From NCBI RefSeq assembly GCF_003696305.1, contig NZ_RFFK01000006.1:186001-250000 (forward strand): a stretch of 64,000 nt of DNA, given 5' to 3'. The position numbers and the translations under genes are program-made. The notes under the pieces were generated by a model that had not been told where the DNA came from, ran no database searches, and saw only the letters and a list, made by a program, of their open reading frames with translations. This document shows positions 41,159 through 52,025 of the stretch, one piece after another (position 1 is the first letter of the stretch; every line of letters starts with the position of its first letter). This DNA is from Pseudomonas sp. AOB-7. Lineage in GTDB: Bacteria > Pseudomonadota > Gammaproteobacteria > Pseudomonadales > Pseudomonadaceae.

Positions 41159-41893
41159 TCAAGCTGAAACCGCGCCGTCGGTCGGCCAGTGCTCGGCGCG
41201 CGCCAGCTGCACCAGGGCCTGGCGCACCGCGCCCGGATTGCCGCACGGGGCGGGAAACGCCAGCCAGTAAAGGCTCTGGCCGATGCGCAGGTGGAAGCCC
41301 TCGCTGTCGATGCCGCCCAGCTGCGCCGGCTCCTGTCCCGGCAGCCCGGCCAGCGCGACGTAGTGGGCGATGGCGTCGGCGTGGTCGGCGTTCATGTGCT
41401 CGACCATGCCGGCTTCGCTGCCGTCGGTCGCGAAGGGGTTGGCCAGGGCGACCTCATCGAGCCAGTGAATGGCGCCGAAACCGCCGATGAAACGCCAGCG
41501 CACCGGGTCCAGCCGCCAGAAATCGAAATCATGCGCCCGATGGTAGTCGCGTGATTGGGGGAAAAAGCGGTAATAACGCTGGGCGGCCGCCTCGATTTCG
41601 CCTTCGTCACGCAACTGTCGTGCTTCGGCGAGCAGAGTGAGGCGGCCGACCGCCTGCACATCCTCTGCGCCGCGCTCGCCGACCAGCAGCGAGCACTTGG
41701 CGTCCTGCCCGAGATTATGGGTGTGCTGGGCGATGCGACTGATCAGGATCAGCGGCCGGCCCTCGGCGTCCAGGCAGTAGGGCACCACCGATCCGAAGGG
41801 GAAGCCCGGCATGGCCTTGGAGTGGGTGCTGAGCACGCCACGGTATTCCTTGAGCAGCAATTCTCGTGCATGCTTGCCGGCTTTCACGCTCAC
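41159..41893 (-). CDS. HugZ-like heme/flavin-binding split-barrel protein
   Basis: 244 residues from the GTG at 41893, chosen because GAGGAG lies 7 bases upstream; an ATG 17 codons earlier gives an unlikely extension. The N-terminal pyridoxamine-phosphate-oxidase-like split barrel (GVLSTHSKAMPGFPFGSVVP) is joined to a C-terminal DUF2470 domain (MVEHMNADHADAIAHYVALA). HugZ relatives of this layout bind or degrade heme; without nearby heme-uptake genes the role here is uncertain. Confidence 0.82.
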   Translation of the reverse strand: MSVKAGKHARELLLKEYRGVLSTHSKAMPGFPFGSVVPYCLDAEGRPLILISRIAQHTHNLGQDAKCSLLVGERGAEDVQAVGRLTLLAEARQLRDEGEIEAAAQRYYRFFPQSRDYHRAHDFDFWRLDPVRWRFIGGFGAIHWLDEVALANPFATDGSEAGMVEHMNADHADAIAHYVALAGLPGQEPAQLGGIDSEGFHLRIGQSLYWLAFPAPCGNPGAVRQALVQLARAEHWPTDGAVSA

Positions 41894-42001
41894 CTTATGA
41901 CTCCTCGCAAAGAATCCGTCAGAAACGGACAGGCGCCCTAGCATAGCGGTTCGCAGGCGTCAGCGGGGCTGGTTAATGCTGCAACTTGAGGGGATAACGC
42001 G

Positions 42002-42760
42002 ATGCAACTGAAAGACAAAGTCATCATCATCACCGGTGGTTGCCAGGGCCTGGGCCGCGCCATGGGCGAGTACCTGGCGGCCAAGGGCGCCAAGCTGGCG
42101 CTGGTCGACCTGAACCAGCAAAAACTCGACGAAGCCGTGGCCGCCTGCAAGGACGCCGGCGGTGACGCCCGCAGCTACCTGTGCAACGTGGCCAATGAAG
42201 AGCAGGTGACCCACATGGTCGCCCAGGTGGCCGAGGACTTCGGCGCCATCAACGGTCTGGTCAACAATGCCGGCATTCTCCGCGACGGTCTGACCATCCG
42301 CGTCAAGGACGGCGAGATGAGCAAGATGAGCCTGGCGCAGTGGCAGGCAGTGATCGACGTCAACCTGACCGGGGTGTTCCTCTGCACCCGCGAAGTGGCG
42401 GCGAAGATGATCGAGCTGAAGAACGAAGGCGCGATCGTCAACATCTCCTCCATCTCCCGCGCCGGCAACATGGGCCAGGCCAACTACTCCGCGGCCAAGG
42501 CCGGCGTCGCCGCCGACACCGTGGTCTGGGCCAAGGAGCTGGCGCGCTACGGCATCCGCGTCGCCGGCGTGGCGCCGGGCTTCATCGAAACCGAGATGAC
42601 CGGCAGCATGAAGCCGGAAGCGCTGGAGAAGATGACCGCCGGCATTCCGCTGCGGCGCATGGGCAAGCCGGCCGAGATCGCCCACTCGGTGGCCTATATC
42701 CTGGAGAACGACTACTACACCGGTCGCATCCTCGAGCTCGACGGCGGCCTGCGTCTGTAA
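42002..42760 (+). CDS. SDR-family oxidoreductase (FabG-like)
   Basis: 252 residues, classical short-chain dehydrogenase. It has the cofactor loop TGGCQGLGRAMG (residues 11-22), NNAG (NNAGIL near 87) and the catalytic Ser-Tyr-Lys set in NISSISRAGNMGQANYSAAKAG. The closest named type is 3-oxoacyl-ACP reductase, but it stands outside a fab cluster, so the substrate is open. GAGGGG lies about 10 bases before the ATG. A strong bidirectional terminator follows. Confidence 0.88.
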   Translation: MQLKDKVIIITGGCQGLGRAMGEYLAAKGAKLALVDLNQQKLDEAVAACKDAGGDARSYLCNVANEEQVTHMVAQVAEDFGAINGLVNNAGILRDGLTIRVKDGEMSKMSLAQWQAVIDVNLTGVFLCTREVAAKMIELKNEGAIVNISSISRAGNMGQANYSAAKAGVAADTVVWAKELARYGIRVAGVAPGFIETEMTGSMKPEALEKMTAGIPLRRMGKPAEIAHSVAYILENDYYTGRILELDGGLRL

Positions 42761-42775
42761 GCGCCGCCGCGCAAA

Positions 42776-42808
42776 CGAAAACGCCCCGACTGGTTCGGGG
42801 CGTTTTCG
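42776..42808. terminator. Bidirectional terminator between SDR gene and ispB
   Basis: CGAAAACGCCCCGA and TCGGGGCGTTTTCG are perfect 14-bp inverted copies around a 5-nt loop, giving a T-rich tail in both directions between two converging genes. Confidence 0.85.
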
Positions 42809-42845
42809 TTTCTGGCAGCTGGTGCGCCGTGGGCACCGCTGCTTT

Positions 42846-43814
42846 TTAATGTGTGCGAGCGACGGCGAAGCGGCTCAGTTCGACCAGCGCATCGCGGTAT
42901 TCGCCGGCCGGCAGCGCGTCCAGGCAGGCGATGGCGCGCTCGGCGTAGTCGCGCGCCAGTTGCGCGGTGTAGTCCAGGGCGCCGGCGGCTTCCACGGCGG
43001 CGCGTATGCTTTCCAGGTCCTCGATGCCGCCCTTCTGGATGGCGCGGCGCACCAGCGCGGCCTGCTCCTCGCTGCCTTCGCGCATGGTGTAGATCAGCGG
43101 CAGGGTCGGTTTGCCCTCGGCCAGGTCGTCGCCGACGTTCTTGCCCAGCTCGGCGGCGTCGCCCCGGTAGTCGAGCAGGTCGTCGACCAGCTGGAAGGCC
43201 ACGCCGAGGTGGTCGCCGAAGGTGCGCAGGGCTTCGCTCTGAGCCTCGCTGGCGCCGGCCAGCGCCGCGGCGGCATGGGTCGAGGCCTCGAACAGCATGG
43301 CGGTCTTGCCGCGGATGACTTCCATATAGGTTTCTTCCGTGGTGCTGGCGTCGCGCACTTTGGACAGCTGCAGCACCTCGCCCTCGGCGATCACCCGGGT
43401 GGCCTTGGAGAGGATGCGCATGACCGGCATGGAGCCCAGCTCGACCATCATTTCGAACGAGCGCGAATAGAGGAAGTCGCCCACCAGCACGCTCGGCGCG
43501 TTGCCCCACTGGGCATTGGCGGTGCTGCGACCGCGGCGCATGTCGGACATGTCGACCACGTCGTCGTGCAGCAGGGTGGCGGTGTGCAGGAACTCGATGG
43601 TGGCGGCCAGCAGACGCAGGTCGTCGGCCCGATAGCCCAGCGCCTTGCCGCTGAGCAGCACCAGCAGCGGGCGCAGGCGTTTGCCGCCAGCGGAGATGAT
43701 ATAGTCGCCGATCTTCTCCACCAGCGGTACGCGCGAGACCAGTTGTTGACGGATGATGCCGTCGACGGCGGTGAAATCGTCCGCCACCACGCGGTAGAAA
43801 GCCTGGGGTTGCAT
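42846..43814 (-). CDS. ispB: Polyprenyl (octaprenyl/nonaprenyl) diphosphate synthase
   Basis: 322 residues, trans-prenyltransferase. The first aspartate motif is DDVVDMSDMRRG near residue 84 and the second is DDLLDYRGD near 211. It makes the long isoprenoid side chain of ubiquinone; in Pseudomonas the product is usually C45. It is divergent from rplU, a conserved arrangement in gamma-proteobacteria. Confidence 0.94.
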   Translation of the reverse strand: MQPQAFYRVVADDFTAVDGIIRQQLVSRVPLVEKIGDYIISAGGKRLRPLLVLLSGKALGYRADDLRLLAATIEFLHTATLLHDDVVDMSDMRRGRSTANAQWGNAPSVLVGDFLYSRSFEMMVELGSMPVMRILSKATRVIAEGEVLQLSKVRDASTTEETYMEVIRGKTAMLFEASTHAAAALAGASEAQSEALRTFGDHLGVAFQLVDDLLDYRGDAAELGKNVGDDLAEGKPTLPLIYTMREGSEEQAALVRRAIQKGGIEDLESIRAAVEAAGALDYTAQLARDYAERAIACLDALPAGEYRDALVELSRFAVARTH

Positions 43815-44060
43815 CGGCGAAAGGTGCTCCTTTGAGGTTGCGCGGCATGCTAGGTGGCGGGGTGGGGGCTGTCAAGGCAAGCGCCGGCGGGCCTTGCGTG
43901 GCGTCACGGGCTTGCGTACAATCGCGCACCCTGAACTTCCCCCTGGGCATTTCCCTGCCTTACGCAATTGCAAGGGCGTCACTTCCGGCCCCAAGCAGCC
44001 ATGCCAGCCAATAACGACTTTTCTAAAGCGCTGGGTGAGCAGGATCAACGGAGATTTACC

Positions 44061-44372
44061 ATGTACGCAGTGATTGTTACTGGTGGCAAGCAATACAAGG
44101 TCACCGAAGGCGAATTCCTCAAGATCGAGAAGCTCGAAGTCGCTACCGGCGAAGCCGTGACTTTCGATCGCGTTCTGCTGATCGGCAATGGCGACGACGT
44201 TAAGATCGGCGCTCCGGTCGTAGACGGCGCTAAAGTGGTTGCCGAAGTCGTGTCGCAAGGCCGTCACGACAAGGTGCGCATCATCAAGTTCCGCCGTCGT
44301 AAGCACCACATGAAGCGTCAGGGCCACCGTCAGTGGTTCACTGAGATCAAAATCACCGGTATCCAGGCCTGA
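44061..44372 (+). CDS. rplU: 50S ribosomal protein L21
   Basis: 103 residues from the ATG at 44061 ([20 protein letters not shown]), with GGAG 8 bases upstream. L21 signature [16 protein letters not shown] is near residue 75. A longer in-frame reading from 43968 is leader sequence. rpmA follows 37 bases downstream, then obg, the usual order. Confidence 0.98.
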   Translation: MYAVIVTGGKQYKVTEGEFLKIEKLEVATGEAVTFDRVLLIGNGDDVKIGAPVVDGAKVVAEVVSQGRHDKVRIIKFRRRKHHMKRQGHRQWFTEIKITGIQA

Positions 44373-44409
44373 TTCGTCGGCCCCGATCCCTTTATAGGAG
44401 TATTGACTC

Positions 44410-44667
44410 ATGGCACACAAAAAAGCTGGCGGTTCTACCCGTAACGGCCGCGATTCCGAAAGTAAACGCCTTGGCGTGAAGATGTACGGCGGCCAGGTCA
44501 TCAAGGCCGGCAACATCATCGTGCGTCAGCGCGGCACCCAGTTCCACCCCGGTTTCGGCGTGGGCATCGGCAAGGACCACACCCTCTTCGCTAAAGTCGA
44601 AGGCGTGGTCAAGTTCGAAGTGAAGGGCGCTTTCGGCCGTCGCTACGTGAGCGTCGTCCAGGCTTAA
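44410..44667 (+). CDS. rpmA: 50S ribosomal protein L27
   Basis: 85 residues beginning [20 protein letters not shown], a textbook L27 N-terminus that reaches the peptidyl-transferase centre. AGGAG lies just before the ATG. A terminator 18 bases after the stop separates it from obg. Confidence 0.98.
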   Translation: MAHKKAGGSTRNGRDSESKRLGVKMYGGQVIKAGNIIVRQRGTQFHPGFGVGIGKDHTLFAKVEGVVKFEVKGAFGRRYVSVVQA

Positions 44668-44684
44668 TCGCCGGCACGCTGGAG

Positions 44685-44713
44685 AAGCCCTGTCCCTAGG
44701 ACGGGGCTTTTTT
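44685..44713 (+). terminator. Terminator after rpmA
   Basis: GCCCTGTCC and GGACGGGGC pair around CTA and run into TTTTTTATTT. Confidence 0.85.
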
Positions 44714-44760
44714 ATTTGTGTATCTTTGGTTCGCTTGCCCGATCCGCTAGCTCTGGATGA

Positions 44761-46026
<1,266 letters not shown>

Positions 46027-46036
46027 GCAAGTTTTC

Positions 46037-46061
46037 AACGCCGCTTAATTGCGGCGTTTTT
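46037..46061 (+). terminator. Terminator after obg
   Basis: AACGCCGC and GCGGCGTT pair around TTAATT and are followed by TTT, 10 bases after the stop. Confidence 0.8.
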
Positions 46062-46107
46062 GTAGGTGGGGCAGGCTCCATCGTTTTCTGGCTAAGGTTG
46101 GAAGATC

Positions 46108-47226
46108 ATGCGTGACAAGGTGACCGGCGCGCGGCGCTGGGTGGTGAAGATCGGCAGTGCGCTGCTGACCGCCGACGGGCGCGGCCTGGATCGGGCGGCC
46201 ATGGCGGTGTGGGTCAAGCAGATGGTGGCCCTGCGCGAGCAGGGCGTGGAGCTGGTGCTGGTGTCCTCCGGCGCGGTGGCCGCGGGCATGAGCCGCCTCG
46301 GCTGGAGCAGTCGACCGAGCGCCATGCACGAGCTGCAGGCGGCTGCCGCCATCGGCCAGATGGTGCTGATCCAGGCCTGGGAGTCGAGCTTCGCCGAACA
46401 CGGCCGGCGTACCGCGCAGATCCTCCTGACCCACGACGACCTGTCCGACCGCAAGCGTTACCTCAACGCGCGCAGCACCCTGCGCACCCTGGTCGACCTC
46501 GACGTGGTGCCGGTGATCAACGAGAACGACACCGTGGTCACCGACGAGATCCGCTTCGGCGACAACGACACCCTGGCCGCGCTGGTGGCCAACCTGGTGG
46601 AGGCCGACCTGCTGGTGATCCTTACCGACCGCGACGGCATGTTCGACGCCGACCCGCGGCACAATCCGGACGCCAAGCTGATCAACGAGGCGCGTGCCGA
46701 CGACCCGGCGCTGGATGCGGTGGCCGGCGGCGTCGGCGGCGCGCTGGGCCGTGGCGGCATGCAGACCAAGCTGCGCGCCGCGCGCCTGGCGGCGCGTTCC
46801 GGTGCTCATACGATCATCGTCGGCGGTGCCATCGAGCAGGTGCTGGCGCGGCTCAAGGCCGGCGAACGCCTGGGCACCCTGCTGGCGCCCGAGCGTGGCC
46901 TGCTGGCGGCGCGCAAGCAGTGGCTGGCCGGCCACCTGCAGACCCGCGGCACCCTGGTGCTGGATGCCGGCGCGGTGAAGGCGCTGAGCCAGGACCGCAA
47001 GAGCCTGCTACCGGTCGGGGTCAAGGCGGTGCAGGGCAGCTTCCGCCGCGGCGAGATGGTGGTCTGCGTTGCCCCGGACGGCCGCGAGGTCGCCCGCGGC
47101 CTGGTCAACTACAGCGCCCTGGAGGCGCAGAAGATCATCGGCCAGCCGTCCGATGCCATCGAGAAGCTGCTGGGCTATGTCGATGAGCCGGAGTTGGTGC
47201 ATCGCGACAATCTGATTCTCGTCTAA
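46108..47226 (+). CDS. proB: Glutamate 5-kinase ProB
   Basis: 372 residues. The amino-acid kinase domain ([53 protein letters not shown]) is followed by a C-terminal PUA domain (about 275-372). It phosphorylates glutamate in the first step of proline synthesis and is usually feedback-inhibited by proline. Its place after obg is standard in Pseudomonas. Confidence 0.97.
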   Translation: MRDKVTGARRWVVKIGSALLTADGRGLDRAAMAVWVKQMVALREQGVELVLVSSGAVAAGMSRLGWSSRPSAMHELQAAAAIGQMVLIQAWESSFAEHGRRTAQILLTHDDLSDRKRYLNARSTLRTLVDLDVVPVINENDTVVTDEIRFGDNDTLAALVANLVEADLLVILTDRDGMFDADPRHNPDAKLINEARADDPALDAVAGGVGGALGRGGMQTKLRAARLAARSGAHTIIVGGAIEQVLARLKAGERLGTLLAPERGLLAARKQWLAGHLQTRGTLVLDAGAVKALSQDRKSLLPVGVKAVQGSFRRGEMVVCVAPDGREVARGLVNYSALEAQKIIGQPSDAIEKLLGYVDEPELVHRDNLILV

Positions 47227-47236
47227 GGAGAAAGGC

Positions 47237-47698
47237 ATGCGTCCGTTCAAGGGAGTGGTGCTGGGCCTGCTGGTGCTGCCCGGCCTGGCGCTGGCCGAGA
47301 CCATCGGCGAGGTGTCCACCGTGTTCAAGTGGGTGGGGCCGAACGACAAGATCGTCGTCGAGGCCTTCGACGATCCCAAGGTGGCGGGGGTGACCTGCTA
47401 CCTGTCGCGGGCCAAGACCGGTGGGGTCAAGGGCGGCCTGGGCCTGGCCGAGGATCGCGCTGAGGCTTCCATCGCCTGTCGTCAGGTCGGGCCGATTCGT
47501 TTCCAGGGCGAGCTGAAGGATGGCGAGGAGGTGTTCAAGGAGCGTACCTCGCTGGTGTTCAAGACCATGCAGGTGGTGCGCTTCTTCGACAGCAAGCGCA
47601 ATACCCTGGTGTACCTGGTCTACAGCGACCGGGTGATCGAGGGCAGCCCGCAGAACGCGGTGACCGCCATTCCGATCCTGCCCTGGGGCCAGCCGTAG
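47237..47698 (+). CDS. creA: CreA family periplasmic protein
   Basis: 153 residues with a signal peptide ([15 protein letters not shown], cleavage near residue 20) and the CreA block [20 protein letters not shown] followed by [20 protein letters not shown]. The function of CreA is unknown; in E. coli it sits beside creBCD, but not here. It follows proB after 10 bases with AAGGAGA before the ATG, so it may be co-transcribed. Confidence 0.9.
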   Translation: MRPFKGVVLGLLVLPGLALAETIGEVSTVFKWVGPNDKIVVEAFDDPKVAGVTCYLSRAKTGGVKGGLGLAEDRAEASIACRQVGPIRFQGELKDGEEVFKERTSLVFKTMQVVRFFDSKRNTLVYLVYSDRVIEGSPQNAVTAIPILPWGQP

Positions 47699-47781
47699 GG
47701 GCGCAATGCGCACCAGGCGATGCGCTCGCTAGCGAAGACGGAGCAGCGCCAGTCGGGCGCACGGCCGCGCGGCAACCGCTT

Positions 47782-48609
47782 CTAGCCGGCCGGTGCATCG
47801 AATTCGCCGCGGTACTGCTGCACCAGGTGCAGGTTGTCGTGCTGCCAGGGGTGGAAGTCGGCCTTGTAGAAGTCCAGGTAGACCCGCACCAGCGGCCGAT
47901 AGATGCCGCGCGAACCCCATAGCCAGGCCAGGCCGTCGCGCCATACCCTCCAGTTCCACAGCAGGCCGTCGCGCTTGAGCATGTGCAACAGGCCCTTGGT
48001 GGTGTCGAGCGTGAAGAAGAAGGTGCTCTGCAGCATGGCGCGGCGGCGCAGCCAGGGGTTGCCGCTGACCAGCTGGAACACGTCGAAGGCCACCGCCTTG
48101 TGCTCGGTCTCTTCCAGGGCGTGCCAGCGCCACAGGCGCGCCATGCGCGGGTCCGCGCCTTCCAGCCAGAGCGGATCCTTCAGCAGGGCGTCGGCCATGA
48201 TCGCGGTCAGGTGCTCCACCGAGGCGGTGGCGGCCAGTTGCAGCTTGCTCGGCAGGTGCTTCTGCAAAAAGGCCAAACGGCGCTTGAGGCCTCGCTCCAG
48301 ATAATCGATGTCATAGCCCAGCTCGCGCAGGCGCTCGCTGTACTCGAGGTGCTCGCGGCTGTGATGGCCTTCCTGACCGATAAAGCCGCGTATCTGCTCC
48401 TTGAGTCGCGGATCTTCGACCTGCTCGCGAAACAGCCGCACCGAATCGATGAAGAAGCGCTCGCCGTCGGGGAACAACACCGACATGGCGTTGAACAGAT
48501 GGGTCTTGAATGCATTGCCGCCGTGCCAGTGTCGCGGCAATGGATCGGGCAGCTCGAAGTCGAGCTGGCGCGGGCGGATCTGCAAGCCTTCCGGGGTGGT
48601 ACTGGCCAT
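47782..48609 (-). CDS. Predicted metal-dependent hydrolase (PF10118 type)
   Basis: 275 residues from the ATG at 48609, with GGAGG 8 bases upstream. Histidines and glutamates in FIGQEGHHSREHLEYSERL and WRWHALEETEHKAVAFDVF suggest a ferritin-like di-metal site. The family is annotated only as predicted metal-dependent hydrolase and its reaction is unknown. It is divergent from an AraC-type regulator gene 121 bases away, which may control it. Confidence 0.82.
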   Translation of the reverse strand: MASTTPEGLQIRPRQLDFELPDPLPRHWHGGNAFKTHLFNAMSVLFPDGERFFIDSVRLFREQVEDPRLKEQIRGFIGQEGHHSREHLEYSERLRELGYDIDYLERGLKRRLAFLQKHLPSKLQLAATASVEHLTAIMADALLKDPLWLEGADPRMARLWRWHALEETEHKAVAFDVFQLVSGNPWLRRRAMLQSTFFFTLDTTKGLLHMLKRDGLLWNWRVWRDGLAWLWGSRGIYRPLVRVYLDFYKADFHPWQHDNLHLVQQYRGEFDAPAG

Positions 48610-48730
48610 GCCTGTTGCCTCCGGTTGCGGGACCATGGTGCAACTATGGGCTTGTGGCGTGGCTGCGGGCAAGGTTAAGGTCAGCCAAAACACGGGTCAT
48701 TTACGGCCAGCCGCCACGACAAGACGCCCG

Positions 48731-49756
48731 ATGAAAAACGCGCTGAACTTCACTGCCGAACTGGTTCCCGTAGCCTATGCCGAGGCCTTGCTGGCGCTGG
48801 CCGAGGAGCTGGGTGTGCCGCGCGATGCCCTGTTCGCCGCCGCACGGGTGCGCCCCGAAGTGCTGGGCAGCCCGAACGGACGCCTGTCGTTCCAGGATTT
48901 TCACCTGCTCACCCAGGCCGCGCTGGAGCGCTGCGGCGAACCTGCGCTGGGCCTGGTGCTGGGCCAGCGGCTCAACGTCTCCACCCATGGCATCCTCGGT
49001 TATGCGGTGCTCTCCAGCGCCAACCTGGGCAAGGCGCTGCAGTTCGCTCTGAAGTACTACCGGGTACTTGGCCTGGCTTTCGAGCTGGAGCTGGTGGAGC
49101 AGGGCGAGGACATGGAATTGCGCGCCGTCGAGTCCTTCCCCATGGGGCCGCAATCGCGCTTTGCCGCCGAAGGCCTGTTGACCAGCATTCACACCATCGC
49201 CCGCTTCCTGCTCGGCGAGGAATTGCAGGGGCTCGCCGTCGGCTTCGCCCATGCCGCGCCGGACTACGCCACACGCTACGCCGAGGTCTTCGGCGTGGCG
49301 GCGCAGTTCGAGCAGCCCTGGCACTGGTTGCGCCTGCCGCGGCACTATCTGCAGCGGCCCATGGCCCTGGCCAACCCGGCCACGGTGCAGATGTGCGAGC
49401 AGCAGTGCGAGGCGCTGCTGGCCAGCCTCGACGTGCAGGACGGCCTGCTCACCCGTGTGCGCCGCCTGCTGCTGGCGCGCCCCGGCGATTTCCCCGACCT
49501 CGACGGCGCCGCCAGCGCCCTGCATACCAGCGGCCGCAGCCTGCGCCGGCACCTGGCGCAGATGGGCACCAGCTACCAGCAGGTGCTCGACGAAGTGCGC
49601 AAGCGCCTGGCCCTGCAATACCTCGCCACCACCCACCTGCCGCTGTACGAGATCGCCCAGCTGCTGGGTTTCAGCGACCCCTCCAACTTCCGCCGCGCAT
49701 TCAGGAAATGGACGGGTAAACTGCCCGGCGATTACCGCAACGAGGCACCCCGATGA
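48731..49756 (+). CDS. AraC-family regulator with Arabinose_bd domain
   Basis: 341 residues from the ATG at 48731. The N-terminal part (about residues 20-210) has the Arabinose_bd layout shared with the OruR/ArgR-like and lipase-regulator group. The C-terminal AraC DNA-binding domain ends in LYEIAQLLGFSDPSNFRRAFRKWTG. Its stop overlaps the ATG of the downstream MBL hydrolase (ATGA), so the two are co-translated, and it is divergent from the predicted hydrolase gene. The effector is unknown. Confidence 0.88.
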   Translation: MKNALNFTAELVPVAYAEALLALAEELGVPRDALFAAARVRPEVLGSPNGRLSFQDFHLLTQAALERCGEPALGLVLGQRLNVSTHGILGYAVLSSANLGKALQFALKYYRVLGLAFELELVEQGEDMELRAVESFPMGPQSRFAAEGLLTSIHTIARFLLGEELQGLAVGFAHAAPDYATRYAEVFGVAAQFEQPWHWLRLPRHYLQRPMALANPATVQMCEQQCEALLASLDVQDGLLTRVRRLLLARPGDFPDLDGAASALHTSGRSLRRHLAQMGTSYQQVLDEVRKRLALQYLATTHLPLYEIAQLLGFSDPSNFRRAFRKWTGKLPGDYRNEAPR

Positions 49757-50400
49757 ACACCGCCGCAACGACTGCCCTGATCCGCGAAACCTTCCCCGTC
49801 GGTCCCTTGCAGTGCAACTGCACCATCATCGGCGACCCGCTGACGAAAAAGGCCATAGTGGTCGATCCGGGCGGCAATCCCGATCTGATCATGGCGCGGC
49901 TCGAGGCCCATGGGCTCAGGGTGGTGAGCATCATCCACACCCACGCCCATCTCGATCACTTCCTCGCTTCCGGGCAGATGAAGGAGAAGACCGGCGCCAC
50001 CCTGCACCTGCACAAGGACGATCAGTTCCTCTGGGACAACCTGGAGATGCAGTGCCGCATGTTCGGCGTGCCCTACACCCCGGTGCCGGCGCCTGACCGG
50101 TGGCTGGCCGACGACGAGGCGCTGGCCTGCGGCTGCGGCGTGGCGCTGCACACGCCGGGGCATACGCCGGGTTCGATGAGTTTCTGGTTCGCCGATGCCA
50201 AGCTGCTGATCGCCGGCGACACCCTGTTCCGTCGCGGCATCGGCCGTACCGACCTGTGGGGCGGCGACTACGCCACCATCGAGCGTTCGATCAAGCAGCG
50301 CCTGTACCGGCTGGACGAGGACGCCACGGTGGTCACCGGCCACGGCCCGGATACCCGGCTGGGTGACGAGATGCGCGAGAATCCGTTTATCCGTGCCTGA
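49753..50400 (+). CDS. MBL-fold hydrolase (glyoxalase II-like)
   Basis: 215 residues. The metal motif THAHLDH near residue 58 (HxHxDH) is intact, followed by HTPGHTPGSMSFW near 133 and GDTLF near 155 with the bridging aspartate. Standalone proteins of this size hydrolyse thioesters such as S-lactoylglutathione or related compounds. It overlaps the AraC regulator stop by 4 bases. Confidence 0.88.
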   Translation: MNTAATTALIRETFPVGPLQCNCTIIGDPLTKKAIVVDPGGNPDLIMARLEAHGLRVVSIIHTHAHLDHFLASGQMKEKTGATLHLHKDDQFLWDNLEMQCRMFGVPYTPVPAPDRWLADDEALACGCGVALHTPGHTPGSMSFWFADAKLLIAGDTLFRRGIGRTDLWGGDYATIERSIKQRLYRLDEDATVVTGHGPDTRLGDEMRENPFIRA

Positions 50401-50460
50401 ACCCGGCGCTGTGCGGGCTGTCTACACTGGCATTCTGCTGTCGTCCAAGGAGAGTTCGCC

Positions 50461-51129
50461 ATGTCCCGCCTGACCCTGATCGCCGCCTGCTCCGCTGCCC
50501 TGCTGCTGGCCGGTTGTGCCTCGCAAAACCCCTACGATCAGAGTGCGCCGAGCTCGAACAAGACCGCCACCTATGGCGGTCTCGGCGCCCTGGCCGGTGC
50601 CGCCGCCGGTGCCCTGATCGGTCACGACGACCGCGGCAAGGGCGCGCTGATCGGCGCCGCGGTGGGCGCGGCGGCCGGCGCCGGTTACGGCTACTACGCC
50701 GACAAGCAGGAAGCCGAACTTCGCCAGCAGATGCAGGGCACCGGCGTCGAGGTGCAGCGTCAGGGCGACGTGATCCAGCTGATCATGCCCGGCAACATCA
50801 CCTTCGCTACCGATTCGGCGGAGATCGCCAGCAGCTTTTACGCGCCGCTGAACAACCTGGCCAACTCCTTCCGCCAGTACAACCAGAACAGCATCGAAGT
50901 GGTCGGCCACACCGACAGCACCGGCGCGCACAGCTACAACATGGGCCTGTCGCAGCGTCGCGCGCAGAGCGTGGCCAGCTACCTGCTGGCCCAGGGCGTC
51001 GATGGCAGCCGGGTCAGCACCCGCGGCATGGGCCCGGACCAGCCGGTGGCGAGCAACGCCACGGCCGAGGGCCGCGCGCAGAACCGTCGCGTCGAGGTGA
51101 CCCTGCGGCCGCTGCCGGGCGTGCAGTAA
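50461..51129 (+). CDS. OmpA-family lipoprotein, copy 1
   Basis: 222 residues. The lipobox LLAGC gives Cys19 as the acylated residue. A glycine-zipper segment (GALAGAAAGALIGHDDRGKGALIGAAVGAAAGAGYGYY, about 40-78) can insert in membrane. The C-terminal OmpA domain (EVVGHTDSTGAHSYNMGLSQ) binds peptidoglycan. It tethers the outer membrane to the wall. A second close copy follows 134 bases downstream. Confidence 0.9.
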   Translation: MSRLTLIAACSAALLLAGCASQNPYDQSAPSSNKTATYGGLGALAGAAAGALIGHDDRGKGALIGAAVGAAAGAGYGYYADKQEAELRQQMQGTGVEVQRQGDVIQLIMPGNITFATDSAEIASSFYAPLNNLANSFRQYNQNSIEVVGHTDSTGAHSYNMGLSQRRAQSVASYLLAQGVDGSRVSTRGMGPDQPVASNATAEGRAQNRRVEVTLRPLPGVQ

Positions 51130-51263
51130 CGCCCGCGGATTTGGTCTGGGTCGCAGCCTGCGCGCCGGGCGGCTGGTAAGCTGGCGCGGAACTTCGTCCC
51201 GCCGTGGCGGCTCGAAGGCTCCGGCATGCTGCCGACACCAGAACCAATCCTAAGGAAGTCCCT

Positions 51264-51920
51264 ATGAAGACCAGGCGTAATCTGATCGCGGCCACCGCGG
51301 TCATGGCCTTGCTGGCCGGCTGTACCACCAACCCCTACACCGGCGAGCAGCAGGCCGGCAAGGCCGGCATCTACGGCGGCATCGGCGCGGTCACCGGGGC
51401 GGTGATAGGTGCCGCCACCTCGAGCAAGAAGGATCGCGGCAAGGGCGCGCTGATCGGCGCCGCGGTGGGCGGTGCGGCCGGCGGTGGCTACGGCTACTAC
51501 GTCGACACCCAGGAAGCCAAGCTGCGCCAGACCCTGCAGGGCACCGGCGTGCAGGTGCAGCGCAACGGCGACGATCTCAAGCTGATCATGCCGGGCAACA
51601 TCACCTTCGCCAGCAACTCGGCGGATATCTCCAGCAGCTTCTACCCGACCCTCAATTCCCTGGTGCTGGTGTTCAAGGAGTTCGACAAGAACGGCGTGAA
51701 CATCGTCGGTCACACCGACAGCACCGGCTCGCTGGAGCTCAACCAGAACCTGTCCAACCGCCGTGCCCTGAGCATGGCCAACTACCTGAGCGCCAACGGC
51801 GTGCCGGGCCAGCGCATCTCCTCCTACGGTGCCGGCCCCAGCCAGCCGATCGCCAGCAACGCCAACGAAGCCGGGCGGGCGCAGAACCGCCGCGTCGAGA
51901 TCAACCTGCGGCCGCTCTGA
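51264..51920 (+). CDS. OmpA-family lipoprotein, copy 2
   Basis: 218 residues from the ATG at 51264, with AAGGAAG upstream. Same layout as the upstream gene: lipobox LLAGC, glycine zipper (GKGALIGAAVGGAAGGGYGYY) and OmpA domain (NIVGHTDSTGSLELNQNLSN). The two share the stretch DRGKGALIGAAVG exactly and most OmpA motifs, showing an old tandem duplication. A clean terminator follows. Confidence 0.9.
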   Translation: MKTRRNLIAATAVMALLAGCTTNPYTGEQQAGKAGIYGGIGAVTGAVIGAATSSKKDRGKGALIGAAVGGAAGGGYGYYVDTQEAKLRQTLQGTGVQVQRNGDDLKLIMPGNITFASNSADISSSFYPTLNSLVLVFKEFDKNGVNIVGHTDSTGSLELNQNLSNRRALSMANYLSANGVPGQRISSYGAGPSQPIASNANEAGRAQNRRVEINLRPL

Positions 51921-51942
51921 GCCGCAGTCATGGCATGACAGA

Positions 51943-51966
51943 GCCCCCGCTTGCGGGGGCTTTTTT
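51943..51966 (+). terminator. Terminator after the OmpA pair
   Basis: GCCCCCGC and GCGGGGGC pair around TT and run directly into TTTTTT. Confidence 0.9.
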
Positions 51967-52025
51967 CTGCGCGGCCGTCGTGTCTGCCCGGTCGTTGGCG
52001 GGCTTGGTGCCAGGCCGGCGAGCGC

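Noticed and set aside
43968..44060. Longer L21 protein
   Set aside because: The extension is not part of the L21 family; the ATG at 44061 has a good ribosome site.
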